This document shows positions 1 to 7,655 of a stretch of DNA of 9,093 nt, piece by piece. The stretch is from Desulfovibrionaceae bacterium. Its GTDB lineage: Bacteria; Pseudomonadota; Gammaproteobacteria; Burkholderiales; Burkholderiaceae_C. Under the pieces are notes generated by a model. That model saw only the letters and a list, made by a program, of their open reading frames with translations, ran no database searches and had not been told where the DNA came from. The translations under genes were made by a program, and so were the position numbers. The stretch lies in assembly GCA_009778355.1 (NCBI GenBank), contig WRJY01000255.1, positions 1 through 9,093 on the forward strand, in the 5' to 3' direction. The stretch's first letter is position 1, and every line of letters starts with the position of its first letter.

Positions 1-133
1 CGCTCTCGCAGCGCACGATTCCCCGCGCCTGTGGCGGCGGGCCGCCACGGGGCTGGGCTTGAACCAGTTGCGGCGCCACGGCAGCGGCGGCGGCGCTCAA
101 AAACAAAGCGGCGGACAGAAATTGAGATCGCAT
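1..133 (-). CDS. N-terminal part of a secreted DUF3011-like protein (partial)
   Basis: The first 44 codons of a minus-strand gene are visible; the rest lies beyond the left edge. The product begins MRSQFLSAALFLSAAAAA, a typical Sec signal peptide with a short basic start and an Ala/Leu-rich core. Likely cleavage is after a VQA-Q type site near residues 24-27, so the protein should be exported to the periplasm or outer surface. After a Pro/Gly-rich linker the visible mature part ends GIVRCES. An 'RCES' segment soon after the signal peptide is typical of DUF3011 proteins, a Cys-containing family of unknown function, but too little is visible for a firm family call. The start is supported by GAGGAA nine bases upstream of ATG. 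No function can be assigned. Confidence 0.6.
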   Translation of the reverse strand, partial: MRSQFLSAALFLSAAAAAVAPQLVQAQPRGGPPPQARGIVRCES

Positions 134-183
134 GATTGAAGTTTCCTCATTGTTGCAATGTGGAGCGTTGAGCTTCCGCCGCA

Positions 184-211
184 ATGTTACCCGCAGGGTT
201 CCCGCCCGCAA
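184..211 (-). promoter_or_regulatory. Possible sigma-70 promoter of the DUF3011-like gene
   Basis: On the minus strand a TTGCGG box (206-211) and a TAACAT box (184-189) are 16 bp apart, about 50 bp upstream of the start codon at 133. Both boxes are imperfect, and GC-rich DNA yields such matches by chance. The rest of the 134-323 gap holds the tandem CACAATTG motif (237-254) and nothing else I can identify. Confidence 0.25.
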
Positions 212-323
212 GTACGCCGCCCCGCGAATGGCTGCGCACAATTGCACACAATTGATGGATTCGCGTTCAGGGCCTGTTTACGATCTCAGCAGGCCAGGCG
301 CGAAGGCGCTGCTTGCATTTGGC

Positions 324-1424
324 CTACAGCGGTTGCACGCGCCGCGCGTCGGGCTGCTCCAGCCAGGCCGCGAACTCATCGGCCAACTGGCGCGCGGCGG
401 CCACCGCCTGCAACCAGGCCGCCACGCGGTCGGCGCGGGCCAGCCGGCGGAAATCGGTGCGGTCGGGCAGCTTGCCGCCCGGCAGGGCGCGCACCCAGGC
501 CGGGTTGGGTGCCAGCACCAGCACGCGGTCGAGAAACGGCGTGGCCGCGTGGCGCCACTTCAGCGCCTTGTCCAACCAGCCGGGCACCACGGCCTGCTGA
601 AAATGCGGGTAGAGCACCAAGGCGCCGCCAGCGGCCGTTTCAGCGGCGTTGTAAGCCAGATGCAGGTGGTAGTCGGTGATGCCGCCGTCCCAATAGGCGC
701 CGCGCGGCGCGCCGGGAATGTCATGCACCGCTTGCAGCATGAACGGGATCGAGCCGCTGGCCAGCAGCGCGGGGTAGAAGTTGTCCGGCGTCAGCGCCAC
801 CTGGCGGGTGCGGTAGTCGCGCGTGGCGAACGGCAGCGCCGCAAGCTGGCCGGCGGCATCGCGCCCGGAAAACACCACGCGCTCGATCCAGGCGCCCATG
901 GCGCGGCGGCTGGCCACGTTGGTCAGCACCGCGCCCAGGTAGCCCGCCGGGGTGCGCCAGCGCCCTTCGCGCGCCAGCAGATGGCGCCCGTGCGACGTCA
1001 GCACATGCAGCCGGTAGCGCGCGTGGCCCAGAACGTCCGGCACCCGTCCCTCGAACATGGCGCGCAGGTTCCGCGCCGACTCCGCGCTGATCTGCGCCGG
1101 CGTGGGCAGTTTGCAGCCAGGCGGGGCCTTCATGTCGCCGTGGATGTAGCCGGTTTCGAGCTGCTGGAATGCGTCAGCCGGATCGCGCATACAGGCCGTG
1201 GCCATGCGCCAGGCGCCGATGCTGGCGCCCACCAGATCCACCGGCTGACCGGAACGCGGCAGCCACTGGCCGAAGATGAAACGATCCAGCGGCCCCAGGA
1301 TCAACCCTTTCGGCCCGCCCGCCGCGGCCGCGATGGTCGCCACGTGGCCCGGTTGCAGCCCGTGCTGCTCGATATGGCGGCGCGCGGCCGGGCCGGCGTA
1401 AAAGTTCAGGGCCTGTTCGGGCAT
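324..1424 (-). CDS. Patatin-like phospholipase / serine hydrolase
   Basis: A 366-aa protein of the patatin-like lipid acyl hydrolase family, which uses a Ser-Asp dyad to cleave acyl esters. The layout is clear: a Gly-rich oxyanion loop GGPKG at residues 36-40, the nucleophile elbow GASIG at 66-70 (catalytic Ser68), a conserved ASGSIPF segment at 222-228, and the catalytic DGG at 246-248 (Asp246). No signal peptide or membrane segment is visible, so it is probably cytoplasmic; the substrate is unknown. The chosen ATG places the oxyanion loop about 35 residues in, with a plausible N-terminus (ALNFYAGPAARRHI), although no good Shine-Dalgarno precedes it. It lies 43 bp downstream of the DsrE-family gene on the same strand, suggesting co-transcription with no obvious functional link. 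Confidence 0.85.
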   Translation of the reverse strand: MPEQALNFYAGPAARRHIEQHGLQPGHVATIAAAAGGPKGLILGPLDRFIFGQWLPRSGQPVDLVGASIGAWRMATACMRDPADAFQQLETGYIHGDMKAPPGCKLPTPAQISAESARNLRAMFEGRVPDVLGHARYRLHVLTSHGRHLLAREGRWRTPAGYLGAVLTNVASRRAMGAWIERVVFSGRDAAGQLAALPFATRDYRTRQVALTPDNFYPALLASGSIPFMLQAVHDIPGAPRGAYWDGGITDYHLHLAYNAAETAAGGALVLYPHFQQAVVPGWLDKALKWRHAATPFLDRVLVLAPNPAWVRALPGGKLPDRTDFRRLARADRVAAWLQAVAAARQLADEFAAWLEQPDARRVQPL

Positions 1425-1467
1425 GACCGATGAGCGGGCCGGAGGGGGTTGCCGCGCCCGCGAAACC

Positions 1468-1824
1468 TCAGAAAGTAATCACCTTGTCGGCTTGCAGTGT
1501 GGCATCGGCCAGTTCGGCCAGCGTGCCTATGGTCACGCCGCCGATCAGCTTCAGCCCCAGCAGCCCGCGGTTGCCCGCGCAGGTCTTGCACAGGCGCACC
1601 GGCACGCCGGAGCCGGTGAGTTGCTCCACCATCGCTTGCAGGGTGTTGCCCGATGCGTCCTGCTGGCCGGGCAGGCCCAGCACGGTGGCGTCGGACATCA
1701 GGAACACGTCGAGCAGGGGCTTTTTGCCCTCGCGCCCGGCCAGCGCCAAGGCCAGCCGCAACGCGGACAGGCAGCGTTCGCTGCCATACGGCGGCGCATG
1801 AATGATGATGAGGATTTTTTGCAT
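1468..1824 (-). CDS. DsrE/DsrF (YchN-like) family protein
   Basis: A small 118-aa protein starting MQKILIIIHAPPYGSERC. The beta-strand followed by a Ser/Arg/Cys turn and an Ala/Leu-rich helix is the usual opening of the DsrE/YchN fold, a family of small oligomeric proteins involved in or related to sulfur relay. Cysteines lie at positions 18, 79 and 82, the last two forming CKTC, a reasonable place for the family's reactive cysteine. The open frame extends upstream to 1950, but the added 42 residues are low-complexity Ala/Pro sequence from intergenic DNA. The internal ATG at 1824 gives the normal family length and an immediate hydrophobic first strand, so I chose it. No strong ribosome binding site is visible. 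The specific partner is unknown. Confidence 0.85.
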   Translation of the reverse strand: MQKILIIIHAPPYGSERCLSALRLALALAGREGKKPLLDVFLMSDATVLGLPGQQDASGNTLQAMVEQLTGSGVPVRLCKTCAGNRGLLGLKLIGGVTIGTLAELADATLQADKVITF

Positions 1825-1951
1825 GGCAAGCAACAATGAAGGGGGCGAGGCGCGAATCGTACCCGCTGAACCGCATGGCGGCGCAGCCGCCCCGGGCGCC
1901 GACGGCACTGCCCGGGCCGCGCGGGTCATCACCCCGGCACAGGTCATCACC

Positions 1952-1975
1952 CTGACACGCGCGGGTTCCTAAAAT
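1952..1975 (+). promoter_or_regulatory. Possible promoter region of pgk
   Basis: A TAAAAT box at 1970-1975 resembles a -10 element and lies about 60 bp upstream of the pgk start. The nearest -35-like hexamer, CTGACA at 1952-1957, is only 12 bp away, too close for a standard sigma-70 promoter, so only the -10 call has merit. The wider divergent gap (1825-2035) also carries two copies of GGTCATCACCC (1924-1934 and 1942-1952), 18 bp apart start to start. Confidence 0.25.
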
Positions 1976-2035
1976 GACGGTCATCGTCTTGCTTCAAGGC
2001 CGGCAGATTTTTTTCCCTCCGCTGCAACCATCACC

Positions 2036-3262
<1,227 letters not shown>

Positions 3263-3306
3263 CCAATCGCCCGCGCCCCGCCACCCGTTCATTTGAAAAG
3301 CCACCC

Positions 3307-4743
3307 ATGACCCACCTCGCCACCAAGATCGTTGCCACGCTCGGCCCCGCGTCGAGCGACCCCGCCCTGCTGCAAGAGATGATCCGCGCCGGCGTCAACG
3401 TGGTGCGGCTCAATTTCAGCCACGGCCAGAGCGCCGACCACATCGAGCGCGCCCGCCTGGTGCGCGAGGCCAGCCAGCGCGCGGGCAGCGAAATCGCCAT
3501 CATGGCCGACCTGCAAGGCCCGAAAATCCGCGTCGGCAAGTTTGCCGATGGCCAGGTGCGGCTGACACCCGGCGCGCCCTTCGTGCTCGACGCCGCGCGC
3601 CAGCAGCCGGGCGACGCGCATGGCGTCGGCCTGGACTACAAGGATCTGCCGCGCGATGTCAGGCCCGGCGACACGCTGCTGCTCAACGACGGCCTGATCG
3701 TGCTGACTGTGGACGCCGTGCGCGGCGAGGCGGTGCACACCACCGTCAAGGTGGGCGGCGAGCTGTCCAACAACAAGGGCATCAACAAGCAGGGCGGCGG
3801 CCTCACGGCGCCCGCGCTCACGGCCAAGGACATGGAGGACATCAAGACCGCCATGAGCCTGCGCGCCGACTACGTGGCGGTGAGCTTTCCCAAAAGCGCC
3901 GCCGACATGGAACTCGCCCGCCAGCTTTGCGCTGCGGCCGGCGCCGAGTGGGGCTGCAAGCCCGGCCTGATCGCCAAGATCGAGCGCGCCGAGGCCATTC
4001 CGCGCCTGGCCGAAATCATCGCCGCCAGCGACGGCATCATGGTGGCGCGCGGCGACCTGGCGGTGGAAGTCGGCAACGCCATCGTGCCCGCGCTGCAAAA
4101 AAAGATGATCCGCATGGCGCACGAAGCCGACAAACTGGCGATCACCGCCACCCAGATGATGGAAAGCATGATCGCCAACCCGGTGCCCACGCGCGCCGAG
4201 GTCAGCGACGTGGCCAACGCCGTGCTCGACGGCACCGACGCCGTGATGCTGAGCGCCGAAACCGCCGCCGGCAAATACCCGCTGGAAACGGTGCGCGAAA
4301 TGGCCGCCATCTGCCAGGCCGCCGAAGAGCACGACCCGGCGGAGCCGGACGCCGACTTCAGCGGCGCCACCTTCCGCCGCATCGACCAGTCGATCGCCAT
4401 TGGCGCGCTGTTCACCGCCTTTCACCTGGGCGCCAAGGCCATCGTGGCGCTGACCGATTCAGGCTCCACCCCGCTGTGGATGAGCCGCCACCGCGTGCGC
4501 GTGCCCATCTACGCGCTGACGCCCAAGATCGCCACCCAGCGCAAAATGGCCCTGTACCGCAACGTGCGGCCCATGTTGATGCAGGACACCGCCGCCGAGC
4601 GCGACGCCGCGCTGCAACAGGCCGAAAGCTACCTCAAGGCCCAGGGCGTGGTCGCCGCCGGTGACGTGTACGCCATCACCGCCGGCGAACCCATGGGCGC
4701 GCCGGGCGGCACCAACATGCTCAAGATTTGCCGGGTGAATTGA
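3307..4743 (+). CDS. pyk: Pyruvate kinase
   Basis: A 478-aa pyruvate kinase (EC 2.7.1.40), which makes ATP and pyruvate from phosphoenolpyruvate at the end of glycolysis. It starts with KIVATLGPAS (7-16). The active-site motifs VRLNFSHG (33-40: Arg34, Asn36, Ser38) and ADLQGPKIRVG (67-77, Asp68) are intact. The signature KIERAEAI (224-231), MVARGDLAVEVG (245-256) and TQMMESM (282-288) follow, and then a complete C-terminal domain. The length is normal. Its ATG lies 44 bp after the pgk stop codon. From general knowledge of Burkholderiales, this pair is often followed by fba and purC. Here the gene instead ends 15 bp before an IS-element end, so its native 3' flank and any terminator appear to have been displaced. 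Confidence 0.98.
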   Translation: MTHLATKIVATLGPASSDPALLQEMIRAGVNVVRLNFSHGQSADHIERARLVREASQRAGSEIAIMADLQGPKIRVGKFADGQVRLTPGAPFVLDAARQQPGDAHGVGLDYKDLPRDVRPGDTLLLNDGLIVLTVDAVRGEAVHTTVKVGGELSNNKGINKQGGGLTAPALTAKDMEDIKTAMSLRADYVAVSFPKSAADMELARQLCAAAGAEWGCKPGLIAKIERAEAIPRLAEIIAASDGIMVARGDLAVEVGNAIVPALQKKMIRMAHEADKLAITATQMMESMIANPVPTRAEVSDVANAVLDGTDAVMLSAETAAGKYPLETVREMAAICQAAEEHDPAEPDADFSGATFRRIDQSIAIGALFTAFHLGAKAIVALTDSGSTPLWMSRHRVRVPIYALTPKIATQRKMALYRNVRPMLMQDTAAERDAALQQAESYLKAQGVVAAGDVYAITAGEPMGAPGGTNMLKICRVN

Positions 4744-4758
4744 CCCTCCCCCAGGCTC

Positions 4759-4785
4759 TGACCTTGCCCCTGAAAACCGCATCCC
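4759..4785. repeat. Terminal inverted repeat, pyk-proximal end (IRR)
   Basis: This 27-bp end lies at the transposase 3' side. It is the reverse complement of 5564-5590 except for one transition (T at 4771, against C in the other arm read outside-in). It begins TGACCTTGCCCC. Confidence 0.9.
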
Positions 4786-4798
4786 ATAGCCAAGGCCA

Positions 4799-5526
4799 TT
4801 ATGCTGCTCGCCTTTGCTGGGCGGCGTGCCATGCCCGTTCGTATTACATCGGACTGACGTAGCCCAGTCTCGAGTGCAGCCGGCGATGGTTGTAAAAGCC
4901 CAGCCAGCCTTCAGCAGTGGCGATGTAGGTGATGTCGCTGCTCCATGCGCTATCGAGCGCCGCGGGACTAAAGTTGCGCTGCAACAAGTCTTGGACTACC
5001 GGCAGGTTGTGTCTGCTGTCGGTGGTGGCCTTGTATTTGCGCTTGGCCCGCGCCTGGATGCCGTGGCGTTGCATCAGCTTGCACACGCGCTCCTTGCTCA
5101 CTCGCAGGCCATTTGCCAGCAGTTCGTTTACCAGCGGTTGCTTGCACACCCGTGGCCAGCCGTATTCGCCTTTGCTTTGGGCGTGTATGGCCCGAATGTG
5201 CACCAGCAACGCATCATCACTGATGCGTTTGCCGGGACCTGTGCGGCGCATTTGCTCTTGCCTGAGCCTCTCGTGGTACGCGCTGGGGCTGAACTGGAGC
5301 GCCTGGCAGCTCAGCGAGACGGGCCCGTTCCATCTGCTCAGGGTTGACCGGCGCCCCTTGCCCTTGCAAGCGTCCCTGGCGGTCGGCCTTGACCCAGTTG
5401 TGCAGCGTCTGACCGGCCAGGCCCAGTATTTTGGAGAACGCTGCCAGACTCTGGCCGTCCAAGACCCAAGCGTACCGCCTCGAGCTTGAATTCCAGTGTG
5501 TACTTGGCCCTTGGTAACTTTTCCAT
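4799..5526 (-). pseudogene. IS3-family transposase remnant (OrfA/OrfB), multiply disrupted
   Basis: OrfA starts at 5526 with MEKLPRAKYTLEFKLEAVR, a helix-turn-helix N-terminus. An apparent extra base in the CCC run at 5465-5467 shifts the frame; the homologous reading then continues as VLDGQSLAAFSKILGLAGQT, then HNWVKADRQG and PEQMERA. Near 5322-5328 this joins directly to OrfB-like PVSLSCQALQFSPSAYHE, so the end of OrfA and the start of OrfB are missing. OrfB continues through ISDDALLVHIRAIHAQSKGE, YGWPRV and the first catalytic Asp in SDITYI. It then jumps at about 4898-4906 from EGWLG to FYNHRRLHSRLGYVSP, losing over 100 residues including the second Asp and the Glu of the DDE triad. A TAA at 4844-4846 follows SPM. 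Beyond it the same frame reads YERAWHAAQQRRAA and stops at 4799, so that TAA is probably a CAA-to-TAA nonsense change. An RBS-like AAGGAG precedes the start. No active transposase can be made. Confidence 0.9.
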
Positions 5527-5563
5527 CTCTTTTCTCCTTGCTTGGGTTCAATCATCTCAGCAA

Positions 5564-5590
5564 GGGATGCGGTTTTCGGGGGCAAGGTCA
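5564..5590. repeat. Terminal inverted repeat, methyltransferase-proximal end (IRL)
   Basis: This 27-bp end lies at the transposase 5' side, 37 bp upstream of the OrfA start codon. Read on the minus strand it begins TGACCTTGCCCC and matches the other end at 26 of 27 positions. Its outer base is where methyltransferase coding sequence stops. Confidence 0.9.
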
Positions 5591-6742
5591 CTTGGGTAAT
5601 ACCGCCCTTGTCCTCGTCGTCGATCACTTTTTTCAGGCGCGGAATGATGTGCGTGTGGCAGTGCTCGCCCAGTTCCACCATGATCCCATCTTGTGCGCCA
5701 CCGCGCCGGTGGTGCCGGAATCGGCGAAGGAATCAAGCACCAAATCGCCGGGCTTTGTGGCAACTTCCAGAACTCGCTTCAATAGGCGTTCTGGCTTAGG
5801 GGTGCTAAATACGTCGGAACTATTGAATGCTCGTACTTCCAATTTCGCTTCGTGGTTATGGCCAACTTCCTCGTTGGGCCATAATGTTGCAGGAGGCCGG
5901 GTTGGGCTTTCTTCTAAATATTGTTTAACGTAAATCTCCCATCGCTCATCTTTCCGGATGAACTCAAGTTGATTTAGGTTCGTTGGAACATTTTCATTTT
6001 TCCAGCGCCAGCGTCCTTCCGTCCCATCCGGTTTAACGGGCCAAATATCAGATCCATCAGGTGCGGTAATCGAATACCACATCGAAGGTCGATCTTGCCT
6101 GAGAGATTCCGATCCCTCTTTTCTCAAGGAGCGTCGCCGGTAATACTTATTTGCGGCCTCATCAAAAAATCCAAATTGTGCGGCGTTCTGATCTTTTGGC
6201 AATTGAAGGGGGAAAAATCGTTCAGATTTTTGATAAACAAATAAATGGTCATGAGAAACGCTGAATCCTCGTGCATCCATGCGTTCGCTATAAACTTTTT
6301 GCCAAAGGCAGTTGGCCGCAAAGTTTAAGCACCCAAAAACTTCATCGCACAGCACCTTCAAATAATGCGCTTCATTATCATCAATCGTAATCCACAATGA
6401 GCCATCCTCTGACAACAACCGCCGAATAATCTCCAGCCGATCCCGCATCAACCCCAGCCAGATCGAATGCTCCAGCCCATCGTCGTAATGCGTAAACGCG
6501 CTGCCCGTGTTGTACGGCGGGTCGATGAACACGCACTTCACCTTCCCCGAAAACTCTTGCTCCAGCGCCTTCAACGCCAGCAGATTGTCCCCGAAAATCA
6601 GCCGGTTGTCAAAAATATCTCTATCCGTCACGCGATGCGTGGCGTGATACGACCTCTCCGCCCCCTCCAGCAGAATCCGCGCCTCCAACTTGGGCCGCTT
6701 CTCCTTGCCAATCCAAGTGAGTTCGAGTTTTTGTTTGATCAT
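5591..6742 (-). pseudogene. Beta-class (Type III Mod-like) DNA methyltransferase, frameshifted and 3'-truncated
   Basis: The open frame starting at 6742 resembles Mod subunits of Type III restriction-modification systems, probably adenine-N6 specific. Motif IV is DPPYNTG at 74-80, followed by the LEIIRRLLSEDGSLWITI segment (103-120), a central target-recognition region (about 140-310), TPKPERLL (314-321) and motif I at 334-345. Motif IV before motif I is the beta-class order. Motif I reads FADSGTT where FxGxG is expected, so its first Gly is Asp341. After AHKMG (349-353, near 5685) the frame breaks. The family-like continuation MVELGEHCHTHIIPRLKKVI resumes in another frame at 5681, consistent with a small deletion of about 10 bp. 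That reading ends at KGGITQ where the IS begins, so the C-terminus is gone. The start has AAGG nine bases upstream and lies 22 bp after the dam-like gene. The open frame itself ends at 5633 with an aberrant tail. Activity is doubtful. Confidence 0.85.
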
Positions 6743-6762
6743 TAATTATCGCCTTAATTAAT
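6741..6762 (-). promoter_or_regulatory. Perfect inverted repeat over the mod start codon and ribosome binding site
   Basis: Arms ATTAATTA (6741-6748) and TAATTAAT (6755-6762) are perfectly complementary around a 6-base loop. In the mRNA the loop contains the AAGG-side Shine-Dalgarno bases (AGGCGA), and one arm runs into the AUG. It could be a weak AU hairpin or a DNA-level operator; the role is inferred from position only. Confidence 0.4.
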
Positions 6763-6764
6763 CA

Positions 6765-7613
6765 TTACAAAATTTCTCGAAGTTCTTTTGGTGGCAAGAG
6801 TTGCGGGGATAAAACAAGCAATTCATTTGCGCGGCGCTTCACCTGTGCATAGTACATAAGTGATTTTCGATATATTGGAAATCCTGAATACAATGCCTCA
6901 ATCTCTGGCTCATCATCGTAGGTTAGCATCCAAGGGCATTGTAGTTTTTTGATTGCATCGGCCAAAACGATATGGTCTCTCGGCTCATAGAAGTTGGTAT
7001 AAAGGGCTTGACCTTTTGCGTAGTATGGAGGATCAATATTCAAAAAGGCTCGGCGCGGCAGTTTTTGGACCCATTGTTCAATGCAGAGTTTTGCATCCAG
7101 CTGGGTTAGTTGTACAGCATCACGATATATTTTAATGCGTCGAATTTTTTCTATAAGTTCATTCTTATTAAATCTGCAATTCAGTTTGTAAGTTCCGTTC
7201 TGTGATTTTCCGCCGATAACTCCTGCGTCGATAATACCAGATCGATTTGTTCGATTTAAGAATAGAGTTGCAAATCCGCGCGAAAGAACACTTGAATTTT
7301 TGCGTCTAAGGACCGTACGTTGCTGATACCATTCTTCCATTGACACCGGAGTATCTTCGATCAGCTTGCAAAGCCGATCAGTATTATTTAAGACTGATTC
7401 CCAGAAGCTGTAAATTCCTGAATCGATATCGTTCAGCCAGACCTCGCCCACTTGGCCAGTAAACAAGAGGCGCCAGGCAACGCCTGCGCCACCGGCAAAC
7501 GGCTCAGCATACACCCCACGATCAAGATCATTGACACGAAGTAGGTCGCCAACGAATGGCGCAATTTGGGTTTTACCTCCCGGATAACGAAGCGGACTGT
7601 CAATGGTCGGCAT
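6765..7613 (-). CDS. D12-class (Dam-like) DNA adenine-N6 methyltransferase
   Basis: A 282-aa, apparently complete DNA adenine methyltransferase of the alpha-class D12/Dam family, transferring methyl from S-adenosylmethionine to adenine N6. Motif X is LRYPGGK at 8-14, the SAM-binding motif I is EPFAGGAGVA at 37-46, an NRTNRSG segment follows at 120-126, and the catalytic motif IV is DPPYYAKG at 194-201. All core motifs are intact and the length is typical. The recognition site cannot be read from sequence. No good Shine-Dalgarno precedes the ATG. The gene lies 42 bp after the ParB-like gene and 22 bp before mod, so probably in one operon. GC is far below the flanking core genome (42/120 = 35% hand-counted at 7141-7260), which indicates acquisition. 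The order D12 methyltransferase then beta-class methyltransferase recalls DpnII-type loci (dpnM-dpnA-dpnB), but no endonuclease gene follows here. Confidence 0.93.
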   Translation of the reverse strand: MPTIDSPLRYPGGKTQIAPFVGDLLRVNDLDRGVYAEPFAGGAGVAWRLLFTGQVGEVWLNDIDSGIYSFWESVLNNTDRLCKLIEDTPVSMEEWYQQRTVLRRKNSSVLSRGFATLFLNRTNRSGIIDAGVIGGKSQNGTYKLNCRFNKNELIEKIRRIKIYRDAVQLTQLDAKLCIEQWVQKLPRRAFLNIDPPYYAKGQALYTNFYEPRDHIVLADAIKKLQCPWMLTYDDEPEIEALYSGFPIYRKSLMYYAQVKRRANELLVLSPQLLPPKELREIL

Positions 7614-7655
7614 ATTTATGAGAGTTGTGATTTATCATACAGCTACCCAGTGCTC

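Larger units (their letters stand above)
4759..5590 (-). mobile_element. Degenerate IS3-family insertion sequence, 832 bp, both ends present
   Basis: The element is bounded by 27-bp inverted repeats of the form TGACCTTGCCCC...GCATCCC, matching at 26 of 27 positions. The ends begin TG and finish CA, as in the IS3 family. Inside is a ruined OrfA/OrfB transposase read on the minus strand. At 832 bp it is about 400 bp short of the usual 1.2-1.3 kb IS3-family length, which two internal deletions can explain. The 3-bp flanks are CTC (4756-4758) and CTT (5591-5593), so there is no exact target duplication. One side is pyk and the other the broken 3' end of a methyltransferase gene. The element cannot move by itself but could be moved in trans by a related active copy. 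Confidence 0.9.

Noticed and set aside
271..295. A GGCCTG/CAGGCC stem with a 13-base loop downstream of the patatin-like gene, considered as a terminator.
   Set aside because: The stem is only 6 bp, the loop is long and no U-tract follows on the transcribed strand.
132..1433. Long open frames antisense to the patatin, pgk and pyk genes, up to 436 aa.
   Set aside because: They are Gly/Ala/Arg/His-rich shadow frames typical of high-GC DNA, lack recognisable motifs and overlap genes with clear family signatures.
1825..1950. An upstream extension of the DsrE-family gene to an ATG at 1950.
   Set aside because: The added residues are low-complexity Ala/Pro sequence with no fold, and the ATG at 1824 gives the normal family N-terminus and length.
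1924..1952. Two GGTCATCACCC repeats between the DsrE-family gene and pgk, considered as an operator.
   Set aside because: A short direct repeat in GC-rich intergenic DNA with no symmetry or known match; recorded only in the pgk promoter entry.
5217..5681. A 154-aa open frame running from the methyltransferase tail through the IS end into OrfA.
   Set aside because: It is a chance fusion of the out-of-frame mod C-terminus, the inverted repeat and the frameshifted OrfA. Its parts are described under the mod and transposase pseudogenes.
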